From positions 930,001-994,000 of the forward strand of contig JAWQEG010000365.1 in the NCBI GenBank assembly GCA_033782935.1: DNA of 64,000 nucleotides, given 5' to 3'. Origin of the DNA: Petrolisthes cinctipes (taxonomy: Eukaryota; Arthropoda; Malacostraca; Decapoda; Porcellanidae). The number at the start of each line of letters is the position of its first letter. Position 1 is the first letter of the stretch. A program made the translations under genes and the position numbers. The notes beneath the pieces are model-generated. The model worked only from the letters and a program-made list of their open reading frames with translations. It was not told the origin of the DNA and ran no database searches. Below, one piece after another: positions 44,556 through 57,123 of this stretch.

Positions 44556-46438
44556 GGTTTGGGTGACTACTACTACTACTTGTTGGATTTCTTGGCTATC
44601 GACCAGAAGCATATAGCCAAAGATCATTAAGCCATTGGATCCATTTTATTATATCAATTTATATAAGGTCATAAAGTTTTGTCTCCCTCAGAAAACTCAT
44701 TAGTTTGTTTATAATATTCTTGTCATCAGCTAGAATATTTTCGATGGTGAAAGCTATTTTTTTAAGTTGAAAATATTGTTTGATTTTACGTCTATGATTT
44801 TCAAATTGATTACAAAAAATTAATAAGTGACTTATAGATAATATTGTGTTGCATGATTGACAATTTAGAGGAAAAGTTCTATTTATGTATGGTTCAAGGT
44901 GGGTGAACCATGTGGCATTGAGCCTGAGTCGAGCCAACACCACTTCGTCCCTGCGGCTACGCCATGATGACGTAGCCCAGGGTTCAATAACTGTTTTGAC
45001 TTTATTCGTGATGTCTAATCCGGTCCACTGCCTTTGCCACAGGAGATGAATTCGAGACTTAATGAGGGAAACAAAACACCTGAGATCCGTACGGACTATG
45101 CTAATGTCCAGATCAACAGTTGATCCGGCTAGTATATCAGCCTGTTCATTGCCATAGATACCATAATGTGAAGGTACCCATATTAGCTTGATTGATTTAT
45201 TGGCACAAAACAGCTTACTAATGATATTACCCTGTATTTCGTTGTTAGTTGTATTTAAGGATTTAATAGCTTGAAGTGAACTTAATGAATCTGTAAAAAT
45301 AACTATCCTATCGTGGGTCGTCGACAGGGCAAAATCCAAAGCTTTATTAATAGCAAAAAGTTCAGCAAGAAAAATAGATGTATGAATCGGCAGTCTGAAT
45401 CTTAACTGGCATTCAGTCGACCATACACCTGCACCCACACATTCATCCGTCTTGGAACCGTCGGTATACAGATGGAAATATGAAAGATGTTGAACAATTA
45501 TCTCACGAAACCTCTGGTGTACCTCCACCTCCGGCACCCGGGATTTAACCCCTGGCAGCCAGGAATCCACAATAGTGAAGGGGGTGTTACCCAGGGTGCA
45601 ATATTTACTAAAACCAGGGAATCGATTGTTGATAATTCTATACCGACACACTCTACGAGGTCGTGGAGTCTTGCTCTGAGGGACCTCACGCCAGTGCCCT
45701 CCGGGGCCGTGCGACGCCCAGGCGGATAACTCGGCCCTTCCGGGGGCCTATCGCCATGGCCCCCCGGCTGCAAATGCCTCACCAAGGCATTACCGGGAGG
45801 ATGACTCGGCTCCCCGGGTACCTGAACTTGGGGCCTGGTCCCCATTGGCCTCACGCCAGTTCCCCCTGGGGCGCAGGGGTTCCCGGACGGACGACTCGGT
45901 CCCTCTGCCAGGGGCCTATCGCCATGGCCCCCCGGGTGCTGTTGCTGAAGCAAGGCATTCCCGGGAAGATGACTCGGCACCCTGGATTTTTTAGCACAAT
46001 ATACTAATAGTAGTTGATCTCGTCTCAATCGGAGGGGAGGCACTTGTGACTCCACCTCTAGACGCTCGATTCGAGTGCAACGTAGGGCTCCAAGACACAC
46101 ACGCAAACACGCATTCTGCACAACATCCAAACCTTTCAACACAGACTCAGATGCCGAACCATACACTATTGACCCATAATCTACTCTAGATCTAATCAGA
46201 GATTTATATAGCATTAGCAATGACTTCCTATCTGCTCCCCATTGAGTACCAGAAATGCACTTCAGCAAATTGAGTGCTTTTAAACATTTAATTTTTAACT
46301 GACTGACATGGACTCGCCATGTCAGTCGACTGTCAAAATGCAGTCCAAGAAATTTAGTAGAATTTTGAATAGGTAGGGGGTTGACACCCATAGTCAGCCT
46401 GACGTCTGGCTTCTTCCTATGAGTGAAAATAACCCCTA
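44556..46438 (-). mobile_element. Array unit 3, 3' part
   Basis: From the LTR insertion point in the RT domain to the GTA-repeat end (44566-44580). It resumes at 54981 on the other side of the LTR element. Confidence 0.88.
44659..46438 (-). pseudogene. Unit 3 ORF2, C-terminal part (RT thumb, linker, RNase H, knuckle)
   Basis: Open from 46438 down to about 45585 (RT thumb FLGLHFDSRLTW, Pro/Gly linker). A 1-nt deletion in a G run at 45579-45584 then shifts the frame. RNase H (YTDGSKTDE, AELFAINKAL, FTDSLSSLQ, WVPSHYG, NEQADILA) and the CQSCNTILSISHLLIFC knuckle are open to the TAG at 44659. Confidence 0.85.
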
Positions 46439-47057
46439 TGTACCAGTCCTCTAAGGCTTTAACTCGTTCAGGATCTGATACAGTACCTTAGTCCGAAGTG
46501 TAGTCGTAGTAGTTGTTGTTGTTGTTGTGGTTGTTGTGGTATTAGGTAGCGAGCTCGGCGTAGTGGTGTTCTTAGGTAAAGTGACTGCACAAGTTTCTTT
46601 AGGCTTAATTTATTTATACATACTTATCTCTATACAGGGAATTATATTTAATGCCTTGTCTGATATGCCTGTGTCTCTCTCTTATGGAGACAGGTTATAG
46701 CCCTGGGAGTCAGTTTAGGAAATCCTACATATTAGTTCAACTTCACTGCTTATATACATTCTGTTTTGGAAGATGCCAAGTCTATTCAGATATTATTATT
46801 CTTATTATCTTCTTGAAAAGGGGTGGAGTTTGGTCTAAGCTCCACCCAATTCTTCTCTCTCTCTCTTTCTACTTTCTCTCCCTCTCTCTCTCTCTCCCTT
46901 TCTCTCCCTCTCTCTCTCTCGAGTTTAGGGATGACCAGTGAGAAATTGGAGGGTAAAATGGTTACCTTCTTGGGTCTGTTGTTGTAAGAAGGCCATCTGG
47001 ATTCTGTTGCTTCAAGTGGGGAAGCTGTGGTGTTACCCTCCTCTACAGTACTGTACA
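46439..47057 (-). repeat. 3' LTR (619 bp)
   Basis: Matches 54362-54980 with no difference seen by eye. It contains a GTTGTT triplet run and a CT-rich tract (46850-46920). The small open frame in it is a shadow. Confidence 0.93.
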
Positions 47058-49465
47058 TTCGCTCTATCACGCTACCCGCCTGGCCCCCCTGGCATTATTA
47101 AAGCTTTATTTAATAGAAGGCCAGTTCACAATGTTGGTAGGGTTCATAATGAGGAAGATATTAACAATGAAGACATGTATAGTAACCTAAAATAGACATT
47201 AAGACATAGGCACATCTTGTACATAAATGAACATAGATAGTATCATTAATACATGAATATTAATACATTGTCACATAAAAATCATCTTAAAATTAATGTG
47301 TTTAGCTAGGTGCATGTTATTGTGTGTATATAAGCTAACCTATGCTAAAGGTTCACACATTAATAAGGGGGCGTGTTGCTAGGCTGTGAAATAACAGTCC
47401 TATTCTTTTCAATACAACATAATTCAGTATACCTCGATAGTTCGTTCTTATACAATACATAAATATGATAGTACATGGCAGAAAGATAAGACAGTGGATA
47501 ATAAACATTGGTACTCAGTTTTATTTTGATCAATATATGGAGGAATCAAATTATATAATAAGGATGATTGAAGCCTATTCTCCTTAAATAACATAATAGT
47601 TGCACTTTTTCCGCAACAACTGATAATGAGGAGATGTTAAACAAGTCGACTTTAAATGAAATATGTTTAAAGGTGGAAAAGATTATGTCATGTTGTCAAG
47701 CACGTTTATGTTTATTAGGCAAGGTAACGATCCCCTTGGATCGTATTTCCTATGAGTCCGTTTCTTTATAGTAGCCTGTACCCATACCATGTGTAGGGTG
47801 ATTAGGGTAAATTAATGTTAATTGTGTATCAGCAGGTAAGTATAGATAGTGGAAATTAAAATTGATGATGAAAAGAGATATTGATTAGTAATAGATATGA
47901 ATGTACATGCATATAGGGCTTGATTAGTATTACTTTGATTCCAAGCAAGTGGAGATTTTGCATCCTTAGGAGATTTATATGCAACTTAAATGCAAAGAAA
48001 TATGCAAGACAAACATATATGAAGATATGCAACATGGCACTTGAAGTGTTGTGTGTCACTGATGACATCATCACTAAGTATAATACTTATTGGATGAAAA
48101 TCGAATGTTAAAGGATTACTTCCATTTTCATAGGGAATTGGTGAAGTACGTAGCTTGGGAAAAACATTTTATCTTTTATGTGAATAATAATGGGATTATG
48201 ATCTTGTAGTAATATACTACGCATGAATGTATAATAATATACCAAGTAGGTGGATGAAGATAATAAGTAAGATGGTATTTCATCATTGATTATACCATTA
48301 TATTTCGTAGCTGTTGGAGTGGTAATAATTGTGAGTTAATCTTACCTTAATCGCAGTAAATATTCCCTTAAGAAATAAATGGTTGTCATTTCTCTCTGTT
48401 CCCCACCTGCAATTCATTTCCTGCTAATTCACAGAAATAAATAGAAGCCTAAAACATGATATATTATTCCATATATGTAGTTCTTTTCATTCGTTGATCA
48501 TGTAAAGTTATATAAATCGTATTTAATTTATGTGCAATGATTTGCACTCTAATACAGTATATACCTGTTACTTTATCTTATCTTGATTTGTAACGGCTTG
48601 TCCCGCAACCTTTTTATTTATGGGATAATGCTTGTATATTACTATCTAAGCCTTACCAAATAGTGTTGATGAAATTCCGCTTAAAATATCCCAATCACGC
48701 TCTGGGCTGTGATGATGGTTCTAAGCCATTTTTTTTTTTTTTTTTTTTGTATAATAAGCGAGCAATATTATTTGAGTCGCTGAATTCCTTCCTAGGGCGC
48801 CCAATGGTGACAGGACACCTTAGAATATAATACATTTAAATTGGGAACTTCATTTGTTTGATACCTGTCAAACAAAACTAGTGTATCATTAAATACCTTA
48901 TCTGTACCCACTGCTCAATGGCAGAAAATTTATGTAATAAGTCAGATACCTTATAAAAATTAATGATAATATCGTTCTTCCCCAATATTTTATTATTTCC
49001 TTTTTCTTTTCAACTGTTTGATAAAATTGTAAACGAGAGCTCTCAGAATGTAGACGTCATCTTTATCCGCTTGATGCATTCGTCGGAGCTAATAGGCGCC
49101 GCGAGTATAAACACGAAAACCGTTGTATAGGTTGATGTGGGCCACATCCGTAAGAAAAATTATTATATATCATTGGAAACCGATCGGAGTTTTTGTTTAT
49201 AATTGTTTATATTATTATCATCAATAGTAGGGATAAAATTACTAGGAAGAGGAATTGTTAATGTTCAAGAGATATTGATTGGTTTCATTGTGGATGTTGG
49301 GTTTTGCGCGCTTTTACCAATTTCTTTATTCTCTTTACATAAACAATATCAACCGCCTGGTAAAATTATGCATTATTATAGGTTTATTACCTACTAAAGA
49401 AGTGTGAAGATTCGATCGGGTACCCGTTATCACTTGGAGTGAACATATTGAGTTATTTGTTTTAT
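47058..49465 (-). other. Internal non-coding part of the LTR element
   Basis: Between integrase remnants and the 3' LTR no protein was recognised. A C-rich run at 47085-47091 (G-rich on the coding strand) is the only polypurine-tract candidate. A T(21) run lies at 48728-48748. Confidence 0.5.
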
Positions 49466-49750
49466 TATGTCGGCGATTACGCAATATTTCCATGCAAGCT
49501 CATAATTTGTGTTGTTATGTTGGCAATCACGCATTATTTTCATGCAAGCTCATAATTTGTTTTGTTATGTTGGCAATCACGCATTATTTTCATGCAAGCT
49601 CATAATTTGTTTTGTTATGTTGGCAATCACGCATTATATCCATGCAAGCTCATAATTTGTTTTGTTATGTTGGCAATCACGCATTATATTCATGCAAGCT
49701 CATAATTTGTTTTGTTATGTTGGCAATCATGCATTATATTCATGCAAGCC
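49466..49750. repeat. 50 bp minisatellite, about 5.5 units
   Basis: CATGCAAGCTCATAATTTGT followed by TTTGTTATGTTGGCAATCAC and GCATTAT(T/A)T(T/C) repeats exactly every 50 bp (unit starts 49491, 49541, 49591, 49641, 49691, 49741). The inner units differ at only a few positions. It lies inside the LTR element, 3' of the integrase remnant. Confidence 0.92.
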
Positions 49751-49799
49751 TGTAGATCGTTTTGTACATCATGATGAAATTGTTGAAATGCAACTCACT

Positions 49800-50420
49800 G
49801 TCGTTCAGTGTAGTTGTCCACGTTGTATCATGGCTTCTGTGTGGCAATTTTATATCATATGAAAGACGTATCCATACGCCATATAGTATTTCAAGTGGAG
49901 TTTTTTCCTTTATTTCCGTATTTTGTAGTGTTTATTGACCGTCATATCGATGCAGTCTTCCCATGTGGAGGGATTTTCCTTGTTTCTGTGCCACGAAGTA
50001 CTTCTAGTATTGTTACGGTGCTGCCGTTTTGTTAACCCATTAAATGCTGGGAGATATGGTAATACAAACGTTTGCTTAATGTCGTAGAGATCATATACCT
50101 TTTATAATATCGAGACATGTATATGGTCATATAAAGTTGGTTCTTATATATATGTGCACTTACCTTTGCGGTTTTTATCATAGTGTTGCTGCCACCAAAT
50201 ATCTAGAAAATAGTTAACCATTGGTAATACTTTATTTGCGTCCTGATTCGGAATTGGTAAGGAAAGTAGATCTATTCCTACTACGTTCCATGATTCGTCC
50301 AGGATTAGGGATTCCCGTCATGGAACAGGTCCAAATGTATGGCCTTTATTTGCATTGTCTGCTTCGCACTGAGCGATATATGTGTTTCATCATCTACCTT
50401 TAGTTTATGCTAATGGTGTA
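49800..50420 (-). pseudogene. Integrase remnant of the LTR element
   Basis: WNVVGIDLLSLP around 50250-50290 matches the start of a gypsy integrase core (W..VGIDLL.LP). Further on, WEDCIDMTV near 49950 and KYYMAYGYV near 49880 match the C-terminal part of the core. Frameshifts and stops separate the pieces. Confidence 0.6.
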
Positions 50421-50789
50421 TTGTATGGAGAGTGGTCAGGTACCTATCTCTCCCAGGATGCCTTGCTGCTGTATTATGATATAAGGGTAATTAATACTGA
50501 GGGAATCATTATGTGTTGTATCACTATTTGATTGTTTTTTCGTCACGTTTCCTAAGTTTTCTGTAAATAGTATCATCATGAAGGGAAAATATATTTAAGT
50601 GACTGGGTAATTTTGGGCCATTATTTTCATCCTCAGTTTTTAATGAATATTTTATTACATTCATCATAGAATTGTTTGCTAATGTTTACGAACCGCATTA
50701 AGGTCAAAGTCCATGGGTGTCCTCGGAACTAAAAGGACAAGATGACTGTTTAAGGGATCTACTACTTTATTAATCGTCCTAAAAGATAG

Positions 50790-51130
50790 TTAATATCAAT
50801 ATGCGGGAGAAATTCCTGAATTGTTAGACCTTATCTGGCTAATTTTCCCGTTAGGGTTTGAGGTTATAGTAAGCCACGGATCGTTTGATAATTTGCGAAA
50901 ACATGTAAAGGATAGCCTAATATGATTTCTCTCAAAGTACGAAGTGCCCATAATATTGCTTAAGTTTCCTGTTTTGTTACAGAGTAACGAGTAATCTGCG
51001 TACTTAATATTCTCTAAGCTTAAGTACATACCTGACATAGACCCGTAGCTATCTCTTACATAAGTACAGCGCCGTAGCCTACTGAAGAAGCATCTGTACA
51101 CTCCATAAAAGACAATGAATATTTGGGAAG
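50790..51130 (-). pseudogene. RNase H remnant of the LTR element
   Basis: The minus strand reads TDASSVGYGAVL, then YSVTKQET and ILWALRTL after stops. These are the gypsy RNase H signatures (D..S.G.GAVL; YS.TE.E.LAI.WA). It is broken by several TAA/TAG codons. Confidence 0.6.
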
Positions 51131-51429
51131 GTAAGAATTGAAGCTTACATTAATTAACCTTTAATAATTCAAAGCTTAGCTGTTTTTCTGGCATCCATAC
51201 AAAATTTGTATCTTTCTCGAGGGGATTATTTAGGTGTTTTAGTTACTTGGGAAAATACTTTACAAAGATTCTATATAAGAACATAAGACCAAGAATGATT
51301 TTATGTTAGTAACATTTATTTAGAATAGTGAATATTCTCATTGCTCGTATTTTATCAGATTGTGTATGGAGCACAGGGGCGGTTAAATGGATAACCTAAA
51401 ATGATAAGTTCCTGGTAAGAAACTGAGAC

Positions 51430-52010
51430 ATAGACACTTTAAGTTTGAGGCCTACCTAATGTAATCTCTGTATAACCTTCGTTATAGTTACTTACTATGA
51501 AAATAATCAAATCGTTGAGATTAGCGATGACTACGTTATTAATAAAACCAATACGAAAATTGATCATATGCTGAAATGTGGATGAAGCATTACATAAACC
51601 AAATGGTCTACGAATGTATTCATAATAACCATGGGAAGTATTAAATGTTGTAATGGGTTGAATTTTATCATCTAATGTTACTTGCCAGTTTCCACTGACC
51701 AAGTGTAATGTGGAGAATATCATAGGCTTTGTTTCACCAATGTTAGACAAAACATCTTAAAGGAGGGAGGGAATATTTATCTTTAAGTGTAGCATTATTT
51801 AATTTTCTGCAATCAATGACTGGCCTAAAATCACCATTATTTGTTTCTTGAAACCAAAAACATTGGGCTGTTAAAATGGGAATTAGAATTCTTAATAATG
51901 CCTTCATCCATCATTTCATTTAATATTTCGTTTACCACTTTCTGTGTACTATGCGGTACGGTAGTCTATATGCTCGAGTAAATGGGTTAAGGAGATGTTA
52001 GAGTAATGGT
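51430..52010 (-). pseudogene. RT remnant of the LTR element
   Basis: FSTLHLVSGNWQVTLDDKIQ, RRPFGLCNASSTFQHMIN and NVVIANLNDLIIF align with the gypsy RT core. The catalytic YLDD box reads NLND here, so the polymerase is dead even where the frame is open (51439-51750). The upstream part (about 51800-52010) has the finger region with stops. Confidence 0.75.
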
Positions 52011-52749
52011 ATATATTTTTTTTCTAATAATTCACCAGGTAGGGCAATCGCATTTTAATATGTGGCTAGTATAGTGATGAGATTATCACGATAAAGTGGA
52101 AAATCGCGTCCACTGACCAAATTTCTAAGTTGCTCCCTTACGACTATCTATTTATCCTTCGGTAAGAACCGATACAATATTTCCTTGTGGTATTGGTCTA
52201 ACTTCCATCTGTATAGATTACATAGATATGTTCCTTTCTTTACATGAATATTGGTAAATGGTTTATTAATATCAGTGACATTTTCACTGTTTACATTAGT
52301 TAAGTAAATTAATCCCTGGTTATATATTATTTTACTAGTTCTATTAAGGATAGAACGGTAGTTTGTGGCTGTACATGAGATGGAAGATGTACCTTCAATT
52401 TATGGACGAAATTTGGAGTTAATATATTATTATATGCAGCAATGGCCTTTATGATAATGGGGTTATTTCCCTCATTTTCAATACGTATAGGGTTAACATT
52501 ACCTGGACTTATATTTTTTGGCCTGGACAATCCTGTATTTGAATACATTAATTCCTAAAATGTATTATTTTATGTTTAGGGTTTATTATTATGGTTTGTT
52601 TAATAAGGTATGATAAACCTAGTTTATAATTTCGTATTATATGAAATGCAATATGTATATGGTTAGTTCCCTTGTCTACCCGTACAGGAAGGGTTAGTTT
52701 CCCTAAGACCTGTAATTTATTGCCGATTATGGTTGACAATTCTATGTCA

Positions 52750-52870
52750 CCTGTTCAATCTTGGTTTATAAATGCTGCTGGGGACCTAATTTGCTCAATC
52801 TGTTAAAGGAATTATCCGATAACAAGGAAACTGCGGCGCCTGTGTCTATCATTAAGGGGGTGTTACTATG
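52750..52870 (-). pseudogene. Aspartic protease remnant of the LTR element
   Basis: LMIDTGAAVSLLSDNSF contains the retroviral-type D-T/S-G active-site triad, followed by a TAA about 20 codons later. A 63-codon minus-strand frame just downstream (52548-52739) may be the rest of the protease. Confidence 0.65.
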
Positions 52871-52947
52871 TGATACTAGGACAGGGAATTATAGTATATT
52901 ATTGGTAAATGCGACGACAGGGCCTACAGTTATATTTTCGGTACGTT

Positions 52948-53517
52948 TTAATATTGTGGCGGTCTCGTTTCATGCATCATGTTTCGATTGTGCCAGTCCC
53001 GTTTCATTCTGTTATGGATCATGCATTCATCTAAGGAATGCGACTGTGACTCATGTAAATGACTGTATTTATGATCACTTTCGTTACAGTGTTTGCAACG
53101 TTTTCCCTGTGATTCCCCTTGAGTAGGTGTGGCATCAAAATTAAAAATCTTCGTACCCTTGGATTGAGTAATCCGTACTTCACGATGTATGATACGAGAT
53201 TCCTTCGAAGTTAAAGCTAGAGACCCTGATAGTGCAAGTGCTTTTGCTGGTTCACTTGTAGTTATGTTGTCAGCCTTTGTTTTAATTATTCTCTGAACCC
53301 ATGATAATGAATGATGTAGTTTACCATCCCCAAAAACAACAATAAGTGACTGTCTGAATGTAGCATATGACGTTAAATTCTGTGGATTATCTCCCGTATA
53401 GTACTTTGAATAATTGTGGGTGGGTAAAATTCTCATTGCTTGCATAGTAGAGTTAGTGGGGTTAGAAGAAATTGTTAGAAGAGCAGAGACAGTCGGAGAT
53501 TGTGGAGGAGTAGCCAT
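52948..53517 (-). pseudogene. gag remnant of the LTR element
   Basis: A 189-codon frame starting at 53517 (MATPPQSPTVSALL). The middle (YTGDNPQNLTSYATFRQSL) looks like a capsid segment. A Cys/His cluster CKHCNESDHKYSHLHESQSH with a following DEC is an aberrant zinc knuckle. It is shorter than usual for gypsy gag, so it is probably truncated by mutation. Confidence 0.55.
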
Positions 53518-54344
53518 TTTTGGAGAAAATACAGGTTAATATAGTATACCAGATGGAGACTTTAATGGGGGTAAGGTTTGGAGAAACAAAGGAATGTACT
53601 CGAATGTGTTGGAACCACAAACGAAACTTAGGGAGGTAGAGGAATCTAGCTTGGAGGCTAGTGAATCATTATCAGGGATATTCGAAGTTAGTTATGATAC
53701 CTTTGGATTAATGGGGGATTATATCTTTACCTTTGTTTTAATTTGGCACTTGTTTTCTGTTGTCTGGGCTGTTAGTGAGGAACCTATTTTCTAACATGTT
53801 CGTGGACAAGTGAAAAATAATGTAATGTAACATGTAATGTGTACCTACTTTAGTTGACTGTAGTTGCAACGACGATGACGACGAGTGGTGAAGGGGCGAC
53901 GACCGTGAAGTGACGAAGCGATGATTAGTTAGCTCGCACACTAACACACTAACAGTCGTAATTGGAGTGAAGATGATGAACGTTGACTTGTCTTATACGA
54001 GAGAATTTACGTATAAGGAGGCGGCGTCAGCGTGGAGGTGATGGAGTGATGGCGTTGTCCTTACGAAAGAATTTACGTAACAGGATCGCCGTAGTGATGA
54101 AGTGATGATTGTTTGTAGTGAAGTAGATGAGGTTCTCTGTAGGTCAGTTGCAATTATGTTAAAGCAGGTGTTTCTTGTAGGTGAAGAATTTGTGGTTTAT
54201 CTCCCTCGTTAGAGGTCGTAAGATTACCCACTGAAGAAATTACTTGAGAGAATTTACAAGCAGATTCCTTCAACTTGTCCTTGAACTATGTTAGTCACTG
54301 TACTCCCGTGAAGTCTTTACCTTGCAACTTGCTTTGTTGCAAAA

Positions 54345-54358
54345 CACCGCTGCCATCA
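54345..54358 (-). promoter_or_regulatory. Primer binding site, tRNA-Leu type
   Basis: On the coding strand the site reads TGATGGCAGCGGTG, starting 3 nt from the 5' LTR. The complement of tRNA-Leu (AAG/TAG type, 3' end CACCGCTGCCA plus CCA) is TGGTGGCAGCGGTG: 13 of 14 match. This is from general knowledge of the metazoan tRNA-Leu 3' end; the host tRNA was not available. Confidence 0.65.
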
Positions 54359-54361
54359 AAA

Positions 54362-54980
54362 TGTACCAGTCCTCTAAGGCTTTAACTCGTTCAGGATCTG
54401 ATACAGTACCTTAGTCCGAAGTGTAGTCGTAGTAGTTGTTGTTGTTGTTGTGGTTGTTGTGGTATTAGGTAGCGAGCTCGGCGTAGTGGTGTTCTTAGGT
54501 AAAGTGACTGCACAAGTTTCTTTAGGCTTAATTTATTTATACATACTTATCTCTATACAGGGAATTATATTTAATGCCTTGTCTGATATGCCTGTGTCTC
54601 TCTCTTATGGAGACAGGTTATAGCCCTGGGAGTCAGTTTAGGAAATCCTACATATTAGTTCAACTTCACTGCTTATATACATTCTGTTTTGGAAGATGCC
54701 AAGTCTATTCAGATATTATTATTCTTATTATCTTCTTGAAAAGGGGTGGAGTTTGGTCTAAGCTCCACCCAATTCTTCTCTCTCTCTCTTTCTACTTTCT
54801 CTCCCTCTCTCTCTCTCTCCCTTTCTCTCCCTCTCTCTCTCTCGAGTTTAGGGATGACCAGTGAGAAATTGGAGGGTAAAATGGTTACCTTCTTGGGTCT
54901 GTTGTTGTAAGAAGGCCATCTGGATTCTGTTGCTTCAAGTGGGGAAGCTGTGGTGTTACCCTCCTCTACAGTACTGTACA
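54362..54980 (-). repeat. 5' LTR (619 bp)
   Basis: Twin of 46439-47057. Because the element reads on the minus strand, transcription would start in this copy. Confidence 0.93.
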
Positions 54981-57123
54981 CCTACACTCTTTCTTACTGA
55001 AAACTTAAAACCCCACTGGAGGCCCCAATTGTGAATCAAATCCAGTGCCAATTGGATCCGAGTTGCCGAAAACTCTGCATTACAGCTGGAGTGCCATATC
55101 GCACAGTCGTCGGCGTACAGTGAGTATTTAAGATTTCGAGGAGGAGCTGGTAGAATGTCATTGATCATACATAGAAATAAGGTCGGAGACAGAACACTCC
55201 CCTGGGGCACCCCATTTGCCTGGACAAATATGTCCGAGAAAGTGACTGTGTCCGAAAAAAGCTTGACAGAGAAAGTTCTGTCAGAAATTAAATTCTTAAC
55301 AAAAAAGGGCAGGTTACCGCGTAATCCCATCGCATATAGTTTCCTGAGGAGGCCATGTCGCCAAGTCATGTCGTAGGCTTTTTCAATGTCTAAAAATACT
55401 GCAATCAAAAATTGTTTTTTGGCAAATGCCTCTTGAATTTGAACTTCCAGGTTTACTAGCTGATCGAGCGTCTGGCGACCTTTACGGAAGCCACACTGCT
55501 CGTCAACCAGCAAATTCCTGGAATTTAAAAAATGCAATAGCCTACGATTAACAATTCGTTCCATGACCTTGCATAAGCAACTTGTGAGCGATACGATGAA
55601 GTCGATCTGGGGTCCCCCCCTCCTTTCGGTATGGGAATGACATGTGCAAAGTGCCACGAGTTTGGAAAGGTGTGACCCCTCCAAATCTCGTTAAACACTT
55701 GCAACATCTTGACCATGGAATCATGATCAAGATGCTTTATCATCTCATACCGAATCTCATCGGGTCCTGGGGATGTCCCACTACAGGCTCCTAGGGCTTG
55801 GACAAGCTCTTGCATTGTTAGATCACTGTTGTAATCTAATTCATCTCCTGTGGCAAAGTCAATATGCTGCAGCTCTGATGCTTCCTTGATGGGCAGGAAA
55901 GCTGGATGGTAATTTTCAGAGCTGCAAGCAAAAGAGAACTGCCTGGCGAGGGCGTTAGCAATGTCTCTAGGTTCGTCATAATTGATGTTATTAAAAGTGA
56001 TGTTGGTAATTTTATTAGATATGTTTTTCTTATTTAATTTTCTTACAGTGTACCAGACTTGGGAAATTGATGTTTCACTGTTGATACTAGAGACAAAGCA
56101 TCGCCAGGAGTCTCGTTTGGCTTGTCTGATGGTTCGACGAGCCCTAGCTCTCGCAAGTTTATACTTGCGAAAGTTCTCATCACTAATGCGATTTTTGAAA
56201 AGCCTGTAGGCTCTATTCCTCTCACACAGTACCCTGCGGCAATCTGGCGTCCACCATGGAACTCTATGCTTTGCGCTATCTACCGAAGTCTTAGGAATTG
56301 TTGCCATTGCGGCTTTGAGGATATTATCTTGAATATTATTTACTTTATCATCAATGGTTTCTCCAACAATTTCAATATTGACACCCTTTGTGAAGGACAC
56401 CCAGTCTGCTTTTTTTACGTTAAATTTAGGTGCTGAAGGCTTTTTAATAGTGTCGCTTTTAAATTTAATCACAATAGGAAAATGGTCGCTTCCCAATGAG
56501 TCATCAATGGGTAGCCACTGGCAAGAGGCTGCAATTGATGGGGAGACCAGAGATAGGTCAAGAACGCTAAAATTACCAGTATTATCATCAACTCTCGTCG
56601 GACTACCGTCGTTCAGAAGAACCAAATTGGAATCACTGATTAGCCTAGCCATCTGTTCCCCCTTTCTGTCATCCTGCAGGGAACCCCATAACGTATGATG
56701 AGCATTAAAATCACCTACAATTAATTTTCTACAGGGCAGACTGTCCTGTAGATCAAAAACATCATCATAAGTTACTGTATCAGGAGGACAGTAGACAGAA
56801 CAGATAGTCAGGTAGGTGCCACCGAATTTTACTCTGCAAGCGACACTTTCCAGAGGAAAATTACAGGGCACATCAGTGAAAGGGAGGTTATGGCGGATGT
56901 AGATTGCCACTCCACCTCCACCCCTCCCCCCACGGTCCCTCCTAATTAACTCGTAGTTCCGAAGCTGAACAACCTCGTCTTCGACTTGGTCGTTCAGATG
57001 AGTTTCCTGAAGGGCAATAATATCGGCAGCGTAAGAACAAGCCAAAAGTTTAAGTTCATTTAATCTAGCTCTAAGACTTCGACAGTTCCATTGGAGTATG
57101 GTTAGCGCGAAGATTATCGCTGT
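54981..57123 (-). pseudogene. Unit 3 ORF2, N-terminal part (endonuclease and RT)
   Basis: Endonuclease frame open from 57123 to about 55591. A 10-nt deletion (GAGCGATACG where unit 2 has GAGCGCAATAGGGCGATACG) then shifts the frame inside RT motif 1. The RT continues open in the next frame to the LTR (QCGFRKGRQTLDQL, FLDIEKAYDMTW, PQGSVLSP, SLYADD). The same deletion is in unit 4. Confidence 0.88.

Larger units (their letters stand above)
46439..54980 (-). mobile_element. LTR retrotransposon (Ty3/gypsy) inserted in array unit 3
   Basis: 8,542 bp bounded by two direct repeats of 619 bp (46439-47057 and 54362-54980), each TG..CA. The 4-bp target duplication CCTA is AACCCCTA|TGTACC on the left and TGTACA|CCTACACTC on the right; uninterrupted units read AACCCCTACACTC. 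gag, protease, RT, RNase H and integrase traces run on the minus strand, so the right LTR is the 5' LTR. A tRNA-Leu-type primer site lies 3 nt inside it. The coding region is riddled with stops. Confidence 0.93.

Noticed and set aside
46651..46941. 96-codon plus-strand frame, repeated at 54574
   Set aside because: It is present twice only because it lies in the two LTRs; Leu/Ser tail comes from a CT tract and no domain is visible.
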